The translations under genes and the position numbers were made by a program. A stretch of 64,000 nt of DNA from Piscinibacter sp. (lineage in GTDB: Bacteria; Pseudomonadota; Gammaproteobacteria; Burkholderiales; Burkholderiaceae_C): the NCBI GenBank assembly GCA_017983795.1, contig JAGOAS010000021.1, positions 1 to 64,000 on the forward strand. Reading direction: 5' to 3'. Below are positions 48,002-57,520 of this stretch, piece after piece (positions within the stretch are counted from its first letter, which is position 1; the number at the start of each line of letters is the position of its first letter). Under the pieces are notes generated by a model. It was not told where the DNA came from, searched no databases, and worked only from the letters and a program-made list of their open reading frames with translations.

Positions 48002-49788
48002 GACGATGTCTCCATGTCGACCCCGGTGTAGACCCAGGTGTCGCGTGCAAAGGGATGCCGCCACCAGCCGCGCACGCGCGGCTGCAGCAGGTCGTTGGTG
48101 ATGGTGTGCACATGCGCCTTGTACGGCATGTGCGCGGCCAGCATGTTCTTGCCCTCGCGCATCAGCGCGAGGCGCTCGGCGCCGTCGGGCAGCACGCTCT
48201 GGCGCTCGAACAGGCGGTCGAAGGCGGGCAGCGCGAAGCGCGCGTCGTTCGATTCGCCCGAGTTCGGCCCGTAGGCGATGCCGAGGAAGAAGCCGCCGTC
48301 GGGCGACTGCGCCACCCAGCCGTAGCCCCACATCATCAGCGTGGCGTTGCGGCTGCGCTTGAGCAGATCCGGCCAGGTGGCGACGTCGAACTCGATGCGC
48401 AGGCCCACGCGCGCCAGGTGCTTGCGCCACAGCTCGTTGCCGCGCCGCGAGATCTGGCTGCTGGTGGACGACAGGCGCAGCACCAGCGGCGAGCCGTCGG
48501 GCAGCTCGCGCCAGCCGTCGCCGTTGCGGTCGAGGTAGCCGTAGAGATCGAGCAGGGCCATGGCGCGTGCCGGGTCGTGCGCGCTCATCTCGCTGCGGTA
48601 GCCGCTCTCGTAGCCCGAGGTGAAGGGCGGGATGGTCGATTGCGCCGCGATGCCCTGGCCGTTGCGCAGCGCACGCAGCTCCTCGTCGTTGTCGTAGGCC
48701 AGCGCGATGGCGCGGCGCAGCGCCACCTTCTCCGGCGCGTAGCCGCCCACCAGCGGGTGCAGCATGTTGAAGTAGGTCATCACCATGTCGGGCTGCGGCA
48801 CGCGCTGCAGCCGCACGCCGCGCCTGGCGAGATGAGGCGCGAGCGCGCCGCCGGGCACGGCCACCGGTGCGAAATCCACCGGCAGCTCGATCTGGTCGAG
48901 CGAGCCGTCGAGAAAGGCCAGCCAGCGCGGCTGCGATTCCTCGATCACGCTGATCTCGACGCGCTCGGCCAGCGGCAGGCGCCGCCCCGCCAGCGCGCGC
49001 GCGATCGCCTGCGCCTGCGCGTCGCCCGGCGCCGGCGTGGCCTCGAAGATGCGCTCGCGGTAGCGCGGGTTGCGAACAAGCTCGATGCGCGAGCTGCGCC
49101 GCCAGGCGGCGAGCACGTAGGGCCCGGTGCCCACCGGGTGCGCGGCGATGTCGGCGCCATAGGCCTCGACCACCTCGCGTGCGATCGCGCCGGCCAGGCC
49201 GGTCTGCGCGAAGAGGAATGCGAAGCGCGGCCCCGGCTTCGCCAGGCGTACGGAAAACGTGTAGCGATCGAGCGCGCGGATGCCTTCGACCGTCGCGTCG
49301 TAGTCGAAGGGCTTCTTCTCCTTCAGGGCGCGCTCGCGCAGCTCGGTCAGGCCGAGCACGCCGGCGTTCTCCCACAGGTAGAGCAGCTCGCTGTTGTTGC
49401 GCGGGTCGTAGTAGCGCTTGATGGCGTAGACGTAGTCCTGCGCCACCAGCTCGCGCGGCCGGCCCTGGAACACCGGGTCGTCGGCGAAGAAGATGCCCGG
49501 CCGGATGCGGAAGGTGAAGCTGCGGAAATCGTCCGCCACCTCGGGCAGCGCCTCGGCGGTGAGCGGCTGCATCGCCACCGGCCGGGCCAGGTGGTCGTAG
49601 GTCAGCGGCGACTCGAAGATGCAGGCGGCGACGCGATTCGAGTTCTCGTCGCCGATGGCGACCGGGTCGAAGCCGGTCTCGGCGACGCGGAAGGCGACGC
49701 GCAGGGTGTTGTCGCGCGCCGCGGCTGGCGCGAGCCGCGGCGCCGCGAGCAGCGCCGCCGACGCGCCGAGCCAGTGGCGCCGCCGCAT
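47998..49788 (-). CDS. ABC transporter solute-binding protein, family 5 (third in row)
   Basis: A 596-aa periplasmic receptor of the oligopeptide/dipeptide class. The N-terminus MRRRHWLGASAALLAAPRLA is a signal peptide with a twin-arginine flavour. The core starts LRVAFRVAETGFDPVAIGD and contains FRSFTFRIRPGIFFADDPVF, HPVGTGPYVLAAWRRSS, ALRRAIALAYDNDEE and MALLDLYGYLDRNGDGWRELPDG, shared with the two upstream paralogues. It follows the second paralogue by 10 bp and overlaps the acetoacetate ligase gene by 4. The ligand is unknown. Confidence 0.9.
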   Translation of the reverse strand: MRRRHWLGASAALLAAPRLAPAAARDNTLRVAFRVAETGFDPVAIGDENSNRVAACIFESPLTYDHLARPVAMQPLTAEALPEVADDFRSFTFRIRPGIFFADDPVFQGRPRELVAQDYVYAIKRYYDPRNNSELLYLWENAGVLGLTELRERALKEKKPFDYDATVEGIRALDRYTFSVRLAKPGPRFAFLFAQTGLAGAIAREVVEAYGADIAAHPVGTGPYVLAAWRRSSRIELVRNPRYRERIFEATPAPGDAQAQAIARALAGRRLPLAERVEISVIEESQPRWLAFLDGSLDQIELPVDFAPVAVPGGALAPHLARRGVRLQRVPQPDMVMTYFNMLHPLVGGYAPEKVALRRAIALAYDNDEELRALRNGQGIAAQSTIPPFTSGYESGYRSEMSAHDPARAMALLDLYGYLDRNGDGWRELPDGSPLVLRLSSTSSQISRRGNELWRKHLARVGLRIEFDVATWPDLLKRSRNATLMMWGYGWVAQSPDGGFFLGIAYGPNSGESNDARFALPAFDRLFERQSVLPDGAERLALMREGKNMLAAHMPYKAHVHTITNDLLQPRVRGWWRHPFARDTWVYTGVDMETSS

Positions 49789-49798
49789 CGCGCCGGCC

Positions 49799-51619
49799 CT
49801 AGCGCGGGCGCGGCTGGCGCGCCGCGTCGATGTCGATGTATTGCCAGAAGCGGTTGCCGTAGAGCGGCCGGCGGAAGCCGCTGAGCCAGGGCTGGGTGAG
49901 GTCGTTGACGATGCGGTGCACGTTGTACTTGTGCGGCGCCAGCGCGGTGATGATCTTCTGCGCCTCGCGCAGCAGGCCCAAGCGCTCCGGCCCGTCGGGC
50001 AGCGACTGCATGCGCACGTAGATCTCGTCGAAGCGCGCGTTGTGGAAGCGCGCCAGGTTCTGCCCGCCCGCCGCCGGGCCGTAGAGGATCTGCAGCGCGT
50101 CCTGCACGTCGGGGCTGCCGGCCGAGTAGCCGAGCTGCCAGATCATCAGCTGCCCGGCGCGCGCCATCTTGAGCTGCTCGGGCCACTGGCCCTTGAGAAC
50201 CTTCAGGCGCACGCCGATGCGGTCGAGGTTGCGCTTCCACAGCTCGTCGAACTGGCGCGAGAGGTCGTCGGGCTGGGTGGCGTACTCGATCGTGAGCGGC
50301 GAACCGTCGGGCCGCTCGCGCCAGCCGTCGCCGTCGCGGTCGAGGTAGCCGTACAGGTCGAGCAGCGCCATCGCGCGCGCCGGGTCGTAGTCGCCGCCTT
50401 CGAGCTTGAGCTGCGGGTCGTAGCCCCAGGTGCCCGGCGCCACCAGCGACTGCGCGGGAATCGCCTGGCCGCGGCGTATGCCGTTGATCTCGCGGTTCAC
50501 GTCGGTGGCCAGCGCGATGGCGCGCCGCAGCGCCACCTTCTCCGGCGTGTAGCCGCCGACCACCGGGTCTTCCATGTTGAAGTAGAAGAGCGTGCGGTCG
50601 GGGTTGACGATGCGATGCAGCGCGATGCCGCGCTTGGCGAGGTTGGGCGCGAGCTTGCCGTTCGGCAGGGCCGCGCCGGCGAACTCCAGCGGCACGGTCA
50701 CGAGGTCGAACTGCTGGTTGAGGAAGGCCAGCCAGCGCGGCTGGCCGACCTCGATGATGCTGACCTCGACACGGTCGATCATCGGCAGCGTGCGGCCGGA
50801 AAAGCGCGCCAGCAGCGCCTGGCCTTCGGCATCGTCGGGCGCGGGCGAGACCACGTCTTCGTAGCGCACGCTGCGATAGCCCGGGTTGCGCTCCAGCACG
50901 ATCAGCGAGCTGCGCCGCCACTGCGCCAGCTTGAAGGGCCCGGTGCCCACCGGGTGGGCCATGATCTGGTCGCCGTAGAACTCCACCACCTCGCGCGCCA
51001 CCGCGCCGATCAGGTCGCTCTGCGCGAGCGTGTAGAGGAAGCGCGGGCGCGGCTGCTCGAGGCGGAACTGCAGCGTGTGGCGGTCCAGCACGCGCAGGCC
51101 CTCGACGGGCGCGTCGTAGTCGAGGGGCTTCTTGTCCTTGAGCGCACGCTCGCGCAGTTCGCTCACGCCGAGCACGCGCTCCTCCTCGAAGCCGGCCACA
51201 TTCGGGCTCTTGGTGGCCGGGTCGAAGTGGCGCTTCCAGGCGTAGGCGAAATCGGCCGCCACCAGCTCGCGCCGCTGCCCCTTGAAGGCCGGGTCGTCGG
51301 CGAAGTAGATGCCCGGCTTGACGCGGATCGTCCAGGTGCGGAAATCCGCGCTGACCTCCGGCATGCCCTCGGCGACGTTGGGCCGCACGAGGAAGGGCCG
51401 CGCCAGATGGTCGTACATGTACAGCGCATCGAAGATGTGCGCGGCGACGGTGCGCGAATACAGGTCGGCGATCTGCGCCGGGTCGAAGCCGGTCTCGGCG
51501 ATCGGGAAGGCGTAGCGCAGCACCTTGGCGCGCTGCGGCTCCTCGGCCTGCACCGCCCAGGGCGCCGCCAGGCCGGCGGCGGCGAGTGCGGCGAATTCGC
51601 GCCGGCGCAGGCGGCTCAC
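49799..51619 (-). CDS. ABC transporter solute-binding protein, family 5 (second in row)
   Basis: A 606-aa paralogue starting with GTG, which overlaps the stop of the first receptor gene (GTGA). The signal peptide MSRLRRREFAALAAAGLAAP carries RRREF, compatible with Tat export. The core has VLRYAFPIAETGFDPAQIADLYSR, WTIRVKPGIYFADDPAFKG, HPVGTGPFKLAQWRRSS, TPEKVALRRAIALATDVNRE and LLDLYGYLDRDGDGWRERPDG. High similarity to both neighbours shows tandem duplication followed by divergence, presumably toward different ligands of one transporter. Confidence 0.9.
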   Translation of the reverse strand: MSRLRRREFAALAAAGLAAPWAVQAEEPQRAKVLRYAFPIAETGFDPAQIADLYSRTVAAHIFDALYMYDHLARPFLVRPNVAEGMPEVSADFRTWTIRVKPGIYFADDPAFKGQRRELVAADFAYAWKRHFDPATKSPNVAGFEEERVLGVSELRERALKDKKPLDYDAPVEGLRVLDRHTLQFRLEQPRPRFLYTLAQSDLIGAVAREVVEFYGDQIMAHPVGTGPFKLAQWRRSSLIVLERNPGYRSVRYEDVVSPAPDDAEGQALLARFSGRTLPMIDRVEVSIIEVGQPRWLAFLNQQFDLVTVPLEFAGAALPNGKLAPNLAKRGIALHRIVNPDRTLFYFNMEDPVVGGYTPEKVALRRAIALATDVNREINGIRRGQAIPAQSLVAPGTWGYDPQLKLEGGDYDPARAMALLDLYGYLDRDGDGWRERPDGSPLTIEYATQPDDLSRQFDELWKRNLDRIGVRLKVLKGQWPEQLKMARAGQLMIWQLGYSAGSPDVQDALQILYGPAAGGQNLARFHNARFDEIYVRMQSLPDGPERLGLLREAQKIITALAPHKYNVHRIVNDLTQPWLSGFRRPLYGNRFWQYIDIDAARQPRPR

Positions 51620-53427
51620 TTCGCCTCCTTCGCGCGCAGCGCCGGGTCGACGTCGAGAAACTTGTAGAACTCGCGCACGAAGGGGTTGCGCCGAAAGCCC
51701 AAGACCCAGGGCTGCATCAGGTCGGTGGCGATGCGGTGGCAGCTCAGCTTGTAGGGCACGTAGGCCACCATCAGCTTGCTCGCTTCCGCTATCACCCGCT
51801 CGCGCTCGGGGCCGTCGGGCAGCACCTTCTGCTTGTCGTAGAGCGCATCGAAGGCCGGCAGCGCGAAGCGCGCGTGGTTGGCGCCGCCCTTGTTGGGGCC
51901 GTAGGCGAGCGCGAGGAAGGTGTCGGCATCCGGCGTGGTGGCCGACCAGGCCACGCCCCACATCATCAGCTTGCCGGCGCGCGAGGCTTTCAGGTTCTCC
52001 GGCCACTTGGCCACCTTGAAGACGATCTTCAGGCCGACCGCCTTCATGCTCTTTTCCCACAGCTCGGCGAGCTGGCGGCTGGCCTGGTCGGGCTGGGTCG
52101 CGTACTCCAGCACCAGCGCCGAGCCGTCGGGTCGATCGCGCCAGCCGTCGCCGTCGCGGTCGACATAACCGTAGAGATCGAGCAGCGCGCGGGCACGCGC
52201 CGGATCGTGGTCGCTCATGCTCGTCTTGAGCGCGGGGTTGTAGCCGAAGGCCAGCGGCGCCACGGCGGTCTGCGCTGGCACCGCCTGCGCCTTGCGCACC
52301 AGGCGGATCTCCTGCTCGCTGTTGTAGGCCAGCGCGATGGCGCGGCGCAGCGCCACCTTCTCGGGCGTGTAGCCGCCCACCACCGGGTTGTCCTGGTTGA
52401 ACAGCGCGGCCAGCGTGATGTCGACCATCGGCGCGCGGTCCATGCTGATGCCGCGCTTGGCGAGGTTGGGCGCGAGCTTGTCGTTCGGAATCACCACCGG
52501 CGCAAACTCGTTGGGCAGGCGCTCCATCAGGTCGGTCTGCTCGTTCAGGAAGGACAGCCAGCGCGGCTGCGACTCCTCGATGATGGCGATCTCCACGCGG
52601 TCGAGCATGGGCATGCGGCGGCCCTTGAGCTGCGCGGCGATGGCCTGCGAGCGCGCATCGTCGGCCGGCGCCTCTTCGTCGTAGAACACCTCGCGGTAGC
52701 CGGGGTTGCGCTCGAGCACGATGCGCGAACTGCGCCGCCATTCGGCGAGGCGGAAGGGGCCGGTGCCCACCGGGTGCTCCATGATCTTCTCGCCGTAGGC
52801 CTCGACCACCTCGCGCGCCAGCGCGCCGAAGTTGCCGGCGTCGGTCATCACGTCCTGGTGGAAGCGCGGCGAGGGTTCGGCCAGCCGCACCTGGAAGGTG
52901 TAGCGATCGAGCGCGCGCAGGCCCTCGACCTCCTGCCCGTAGGGGAAGGGCTTCTTGTCCTTCAGCACCTGCTGTCGCAGCTCCGACAGGCCGAGGATCT
53001 TGGCCGCCTCCAGCCGGTAGAGGTTGGGGCTGTTCCAGCGCGGGTCGTAGTGGCGCTTGAGGCTGTAGACGTAATCCTCGGCGACCAGCTCGCGCTTCCT
53101 GCCCCTGAAGGCCGGGTCGTCGGCGAAGTAGATGCCGGGCTTGATGCGGAAGGTGAAGGTGCGGAAGTCGGCGCTGATCTGCGGCATCTCGGCCGCGGTA
53201 TTCGGCTTGAGCTTGAAGGGCCGCGCGAGGAAGTCGAAGGCCAGCGGCGTCTCGATGATGCCGGCCATCACGGTGCGCGAATACAGGTCGGAGATCTGCG
53301 CCGGGTCGAAGCCGGTCTCGGCGATCGGGAAGGCGTAGCGCAGCACGCGCGGCGCGGCATCGGCCGCAGCGGCACCGCCATGGAGGAGCGAAAAGATCAG
53401 GGCGGCAGCGAGGGCGCGAACAGACAT
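51616..53427 (-). CDS. ABC transporter solute-binding protein, family 5 (first in row)
   Basis: A 603-aa receptor with a Sec-type signal peptide (MSVRALAAALIFSLLHGGAA, cut before ADAAP). It has the same architecture as the two downstream paralogues, including VLRYAFPIAETGFDPAQISD, FTFRIKPGIYFADDPAFRG, HPVGTGPFRLAEWRRSS and LDLYGYVDRDGDGWRDRPDG. The ATG at 53427 fits the signal peptide; an earlier in-frame ATG at 53493 would collide with the divergent permease start. It opens the receptor operon, divergent from the permease operon across 64 bp, so both are likely controlled from one promoter region. Confidence 0.9.
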   Translation of the reverse strand: MSVRALAAALIFSLLHGGAAAADAAPRVLRYAFPIAETGFDPAQISDLYSRTVMAGIIETPLAFDFLARPFKLKPNTAAEMPQISADFRTFTFRIKPGIYFADDPAFRGRKRELVAEDYVYSLKRHYDPRWNSPNLYRLEAAKILGLSELRQQVLKDKKPFPYGQEVEGLRALDRYTFQVRLAEPSPRFHQDVMTDAGNFGALAREVVEAYGEKIMEHPVGTGPFRLAEWRRSSRIVLERNPGYREVFYDEEAPADDARSQAIAAQLKGRRMPMLDRVEIAIIEESQPRWLSFLNEQTDLMERLPNEFAPVVIPNDKLAPNLAKRGISMDRAPMVDITLAALFNQDNPVVGGYTPEKVALRRAIALAYNSEQEIRLVRKAQAVPAQTAVAPLAFGYNPALKTSMSDHDPARARALLDLYGYVDRDGDGWRDRPDGSALVLEYATQPDQASRQLAELWEKSMKAVGLKIVFKVAKWPENLKASRAGKLMMWGVAWSATTPDADTFLALAYGPNKGGANHARFALPAFDALYDKQKVLPDGPERERVIAEASKLMVAYVPYKLSCHRIATDLMQPWVLGFRRNPFVREFYKFLDVDPALRAKEAK

Positions 53428-53491
53428 CACGGGAATTCTCGGGGTCTCCTGCACGCCGAGTCTATCGGCGCAGGCCCTAGACTCGCGCCTC

Positions 53492-54430
53492 ATGGCCGCT
53501 TACCTGATCCGCCGCCTGTGGCAGATGATCCCGACGCTCGCCGGCGTCGTGCTGCTGGTGTTCTTCCTCTTCAAGGCTTTCGGCGGCGATCCGGCCGAGA
53601 TCCTCGGCGGGCTGTCGGCCTCGCCCGAGCAGATCGAGGCGATCCGCCAGCAGCTCGGCCTCGACAAGCCGTGGTGGACGCAGCTGGGCATCTTCCTGAA
53701 GCAGATCGTCAGCTTCGACTGGGGCCGCAGCTGGGCCACCAACGAATCCGTGGCCAACCTGTTCGCCACGCGGCTGCCGGCCACGCTGACGGTGATGGTG
53801 CCCATCCTCATCCTCGACACCCTGCTGGCGATTCCGATCGCGCTGCTGGTGGCCTACCTGCGCGGCTCGCTGACCGACCGCACGATCATGGTGGCCACCA
53901 CCATCGCGCTGTCGATCTCCTTCCTCGTCTACGTGATCATCGGCCAGTATCTGTTCGCCTTCCAGCTCGGCTGGTTCCCGGTGCAGGGTTGGACGGACAG
54001 CGTGGCCACCAACCTGCTCGTCTATACGCCGCTGCCCGTGCTGCTGGCGGTGATGGTGGGCCTGGCGCCGCAGACGCGCCTGTATCGCACCTTCTTCCTC
54101 GACGAGATCGGCCAAGACTACGTGCGCACCGCGCGCGCCAAGGGCCTCACCGAGCCGCGCATCCTGCTCACGCACGTGATGCGCAACGCGCTCATCCCCA
54201 TCCTCACCAACGTGGCGGTATCGCTGCCGGGCATCTTCGTGGGCTCCTTCCTGATCGAGGTGTTCTTCTCCATCCCCGGCCTGGGCCGCGAGGTGCTGCT
54301 GGCGGTAAACCGCAGCGACTACCCGGTGATCCAGGCGGTGACGATCTACCTGGCGGTGATCACCATGGTGGTGAATCTCGCCACCGACGTGCTCTACAAG
54401 CTGGTCGACCCGCGGGTGGTGCTGAAATGA
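53492..54430 (+). CDS. ABC transporter permease (DppB/OppB type)
   Basis: A 312-aa inner-membrane permease with six helices. It starts MAAYLIRRLWQMIPTLAGVVLLVFF, the standard N-terminus of OppB-type subunits. The cytoplasmic EAA-like loop is LDEIGQDYVRTARAKGLTEPRILLTHVMRNALIP, which docks on the ATPase. It pairs with the permease at 54681 and the fused ATPase. It is divergent from the three receptor genes. Confidence 0.94.
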   Translation: MAAYLIRRLWQMIPTLAGVVLLVFFLFKAFGGDPAEILGGLSASPEQIEAIRQQLGLDKPWWTQLGIFLKQIVSFDWGRSWATNESVANLFATRLPATLTVMVPILILDTLLAIPIALLVAYLRGSLTDRTIMVATTIALSISFLVYVIIGQYLFAFQLGWFPVQGWTDSVATNLLVYTPLPVLLAVMVGLAPQTRLYRTFFLDEIGQDYVRTARAKGLTEPRILLTHVMRNALIPILTNVAVSLPGIFVGSFLIEVFFSIPGLGREVLLAVNRSDYPVIQAVTIYLAVITMVVNLATDVLYKLVDPRVVLK

Positions 54431-54468
54431 GCTTGCCTTTGATGAGGGTCGCCGAACAGACGTTGGCG

Positions 54469-54545
54469 CACGGCGCGGGTCGGGCGGGCTGGGCTGTGCG
54501 CGGCCCGATATCCGTGCTCGCCCAGCCCGCCCGACCCGCGCCGTG
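54469..54545. repeat. Long hairpin A with conserved loop
   Basis: A perfect 25-bp stem pairs 54469-54493 with 54521-54545 (arm begins CACGGCGCGGGTCGGGCGGG). The 27-nt loop (54494-54520) begins CTGTGCGCGGCCC and ends CCGTGCTCG. The identical loop sequence occurs in opposite orientation in hairpin B, but the stems of A and B are unrelated. The element lies 38 bp after the first permease gene and inside its operon, so it would be transcribed. Confidence 0.9.
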
Positions 54546-54586
54546 TCACCGCTCGCTGACTCAGCGCGCGCCCCTGGTTGCCGCTT

Positions 54587-54659
54587 CGGCGAGGCCGGGG
54601 CCTGCCGGTCGAGCACGGATATCGGGCCGCGCACAGGCCGGCAGGCCCCGGCCTCGCCG
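54587..54659. repeat. Long hairpin B with the same loop inverted
   Basis: A perfect 22-bp stem pairs 54587-54608 with 54638-54659 (arm begins CGGCGAGGCCGGGGCCTGCC). Its 29-nt loop (54609-54637) contains the exact reverse complement of the 27-nt loop of hairpin A. It ends 21 bp before the second permease start. In one RNA the two loops could pair with each other over 27 bases. It could separate expression of the two permeases or stabilise the upstream part of the mRNA. Confidence 0.9.
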
Positions 54660-54680
54660 TGCTCGGTGGTGGAGCCGGAC

Positions 54681-55724
54681 ATGAGCGCCGTCCTCACGAT
54701 CAACGGCGCCACCGCGCGCTCCGAAGGCGTGTGGGCCGCGGCCTGGCGCCGCTTCAAGGGCGACCGCGTCGGCATGGTGTCGTTGGGCCTGGTCGCCGCC
54801 TTCGTGCTGCTGATGCTGGCCGCGGCGCTCAAGCTGGTGGCCGGCGACTGGCAGCGCGAGATCGGCGTGCCCGACGCGCCGCCCACTTTCATGGGCCCGG
54901 CGAAGAAGGAAGCCGCGAGCGCGATCCCCGTGCCCACCGGCCCGAACGTCGACATCTCGGCGGTCGACCCGCTCGCGCCGCGTTATGCCGAGTGGGCCGA
55001 GCTGGCCAAGAAGTACGAGACCGCGCAGGAGATCAGACACGAGACCCTGCCCTTCGGCGGCGACCGCCTCGGCCGCGACGTGCTCGCCAAGGCCATCAAG
55101 GGCGCGCAGATCTCGGTATTCGTCGGCGTGGCCGCGGCGCTGGTGGCCACGCTGATCGGCACCGTGCTGGGCGCGCTGGCCGGCTTCTTCGGCGGCCGCA
55201 TCGGCGACTTCCTCGAGTGGCTCTACAACGTCTTCACGTCCATCCCCGGCATCCTGCTGATCTTCGCCTTCGCGGCGGTGGCCGGGCGCGGCGTGCAGTC
55301 GGTGGTGCTGATCCTCGGGCTGACCGGCTGGACGGGCATCTACCGCCTGGTGCGCGCCGAATTCCTCAAGCATTCGGTGCGCGAGTATGTGCGCGCCGCC
55401 GAGGCGATCGGCGCGAGCGCGCTGTCGCGCATCTTCCGCCACATCCTGCCCAACGTGAGCCACGTGATCCTGGTGCAGCTGTCGATCCTGGTGGTCGGCT
55501 TCATCAAGGCCGAGGTGATCCTCTCCTACCTCGGGCTGGGCGTGAGCGTCGACCAGGTCAGCTGGGGCACCATGCTCGCCGAGGCGCAGAGCGAGCTCAT
55601 CCTCGGACACTGGTGGCAGCTCGCCGCGGCGACGGCCTTCATGGCTGTGTTCGTCACCGCCTTCTCGCTGATGACCGACGCGCTGCGCGACGCGCTCGAT
55701 CCCAAGCTGCGCGGAGCCGAATGA
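54681..55724 (+). CDS. ABC transporter permease (DppC/OppC type)
   Basis: A 347-aa permease with an N-terminal OppC-like segment (AAAWRRFKGDRVGMVSLGLVAAFVLLM). A soluble periplasmic loop of about 110 residues follows, then five helices. The motif FGGDRLGRDVLAKAIKGAQIS and the EAA-type loop REYVRAAEAIGASALSRIFRHILPN are typical. The ATG at 54681 is chosen on family pattern; the longer frame upstream reads through hairpin B and is not protein-like. Its stop overlaps the ATPase start by 4 bases. Confidence 0.93.
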   Translation: MSAVLTINGATARSEGVWAAAWRRFKGDRVGMVSLGLVAAFVLLMLAAALKLVAGDWQREIGVPDAPPTFMGPAKKEAASAIPVPTGPNVDISAVDPLAPRYAEWAELAKKYETAQEIRHETLPFGGDRLGRDVLAKAIKGAQISVFVGVAAALVATLIGTVLGALAGFFGGRIGDFLEWLYNVFTSIPGILLIFAFAAVAGRGVQSVVLILGLTGWTGIYRLVRAEFLKHSVREYVRAAEAIGASALSRIFRHILPNVSHVILVQLSILVVGFIKAEVILSYLGLGVSVDQVSWGTMLAEAQSELILGHWWQLAAATAFMAVFVTAFSLMTDALRDALDPKLRGAE

Positions 55725-57427
55725 TGTTGCTGAGCATCCAGGATCTTCGCGTGCGCTTCCGCATGGGGCGCGGGCCGAACGTGGCGTATGCCGAAGCCGT
55801 CGGCCGCGGCGACGCCGGCGTGAGCTTCGAGGTGCCCGAGAACGGCACCGTGGCGCTGGTGGGCGAGTCGGGCTCGGGCAAGAGCGTCACCGCCATGTCC
55901 ATCCTCAACCTGCTGCCGGAGAACGCCGAGCGCCAGGGCACGATCCGCTTCCAGGGCCGTGACCTGCTCGCCGCCTCGCTGGCCGAGCTGCAGGCGCTGC
56001 GCGGCAAGGACATCGCCTGCGTGTTCCAGGACCCGATGACCTCGCTGAACCCGGTGTTCACGATCGGCCACCAGCTGTGCGAGCCGATGCAGCGGCACCT
56101 GGGCCTCACGCGCCGCCAGGCGATGGAGAAAGCCGAGGCGCTGCTCGCCGAGGTGGGCCTGCCCGAGCCGAAGCGGCGCCTCGCGGCGCACCCGCACGAG
56201 CTCTCCGGCGGCCAGCAGCAGCGCGTGATGATCGCGATGGCGCTGGCCTGCGAGCCGCGCCTGCTGATCGCCGACGAGCCGACCACCGCGCTGGACGTGA
56301 CCATCCAGCGCCAGATCATCGAGCTGCTCGCGAGGCTGAAGGACAAGCACCGCATGAGCATGCTGTTCATCAGCCACGACCTCGGCCTGGTCGGCGAGAT
56401 CGCCGACCGCGTGGTGGTGATGCGCCAGGGCACGGTGCGCGAGCAAGGCGCGGTGGCCGACATCTTCGCGCGCCCGCAGGACGCCTATACGAAGGCGCTG
56501 CTGGCCTGCCGGCCGACGCTCGATCAGCGCGGCGCGCGGCTGATGGTGATCGACGACCACATCGCCGGCAACGGCGCGGCCGCCGAGCGCGTCGCCAAGG
56601 CGAAGGATCCCGAAGCGCCGGTGGTGCTGCAGGCCAGCGACGTCACCAAGAGCTTCTGGATCCGCAGCGGCGTATTCGGGCGGCGCGAGTTCCAGGCCGT
56701 CAGGGGCGCGAGCTTCACGCTGCGGCGCGGCCACACGCTGGGCATCGTCGGCGAATCGGGCTCGGGCAAGACCACGCTGGGCCTCACGCTGCTGCGCCTG
56801 CACGAGCCCGCCGGCGGCCCGGCGGGCGGCAAGGCAGTATTCGATGGCCGCGATCTGCTCGCGCTCAGCCGCGAGCAAATGCTGCCCATGCGCCGGCGCA
56901 TCCAGGTGGTGTTCCAGAACCCCTACGCCTCGCTCAACCCGCGCTTCACCGTGGCGCAGACGCTCACCGAGCCGATGGCCATCCACGGCATCGCCGCAAG
57001 CGACGCCGAACGCACGCAGCGCGCGCGGGCGCTGCTCGCCAAGGTCGGCCTCGACGAGGGCGCGCTCAACAAATATCCGCACGAGTTCTCCGGCGGCCAG
57101 CGCCAGCGCATCGCGATCGCGCGCTGCCTGACGCTGGAGCCCGAGGTGCTGGTGCTCGACGAGGCGGTGAGCGCGCTCGACGTCTCGGTACAGGCGCAGG
57201 TGCTCAATCTCCTGAAGGACCTGCAGGACGAACTCGGCCTCGCCTACATCTTCATCAGCCACGACCTCGCGGTGGTGCGCTTCATGGCCGATGAGGTGCT
57301 GGTGATGAAGGACGGCCAGGTGGTGGAGCAGGCCGGCGTCGAGCAGATCCTGGCGGCGCCGCGCGAGGAGTACACGAAGCGGCTGCTGGGGGCGGTGCCG
57401 CGGGGGTACGTGGCGGCAACGGCTTGA
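55721..57427 (+). CDS. ABC transporter ATPase, fused DppD-DppF type
   Basis: A 568-aa protein with two complete ATPase domains in one chain, the YejF/GsiA arrangement. Domain 1 (about 1-265) has [25 protein letters not shown] and [14 protein letters not shown]. Domain 2 (about 310-555) has [26 protein letters not shown] and [14 protein letters not shown]. Each has the H-loop His in ISHDL. The domain-2 Walker B Glu is followed by Ala rather than Pro, a common variant. It powers the two permeases above and ends the operon. Confidence 0.95.
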   Translation: MMLLSIQDLRVRFRMGRGPNVAYAEAVGRGDAGVSFEVPENGTVALVGESGSGKSVTAMSILNLLPENAERQGTIRFQGRDLLAASLAELQALRGKDIACVFQDPMTSLNPVFTIGHQLCEPMQRHLGLTRRQAMEKAEALLAEVGLPEPKRRLAAHPHELSGGQQQRVMIAMALACEPRLLIADEPTTALDVTIQRQIIELLARLKDKHRMSMLFISHDLGLVGEIADRVVVMRQGTVREQGAVADIFARPQDAYTKALLACRPTLDQRGARLMVIDDHIAGNGAAAERVAKAKDPEAPVVLQASDVTKSFWIRSGVFGRREFQAVRGASFTLRRGHTLGIVGESGSGKTTLGLTLLRLHEPAGGPAGGKAVFDGRDLLALSREQMLPMRRRIQVVFQNPYASLNPRFTVAQTLTEPMAIHGIAASDAERTQRARALLAKVGLDEGALNKYPHEFSGGQRQRIAIARCLTLEPEVLVLDEAVSALDVSVQAQVLNLLKDLQDELGLAYIFISHDLAVVRFMADEVLVMKDGQVVEQAGVEQILAAPREEYTKRLLGAVPRGYVAATA

Positions 57428-57476
57428 AGCCTCGTCACCCACACGCGCTGGCCGGGCATTTGCCCCGCGAACGGCG

Positions 57477-57496
57477 ATGTAGTAACGTGCCTACAT
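57477..57496. promoter_or_regulatory. Inverted-repeat operator of the Phd-VapC pair
   Basis: ATGTAG (57477-57482) and CTACAT (57491-57496) form a perfect 6-bp dyad with an 8-nt spacer, 24 bp before the antitoxin start. Antitoxins of this class repress their own operon by binding such palindromes, so this is the likely operator. Confidence 0.55.
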
Positions 57497-57520
57497 TGTT
57501 TGTTCGCTAAGGAGCCGCCC

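Noticed and set aside
51616-53493. Frameshifts or pseudogenes among the three receptor genes
   Set aside because: All three are full length with signal peptides and conserved cores; the overlaps are ordinary 4-base couplings.
54543-54680. A longer N-terminus for the second permease starting at 54543
   Set aside because: The extension is translated from hairpin B and the spacer and has no membrane or signal character. The ATG at 54681 matches the family pattern.
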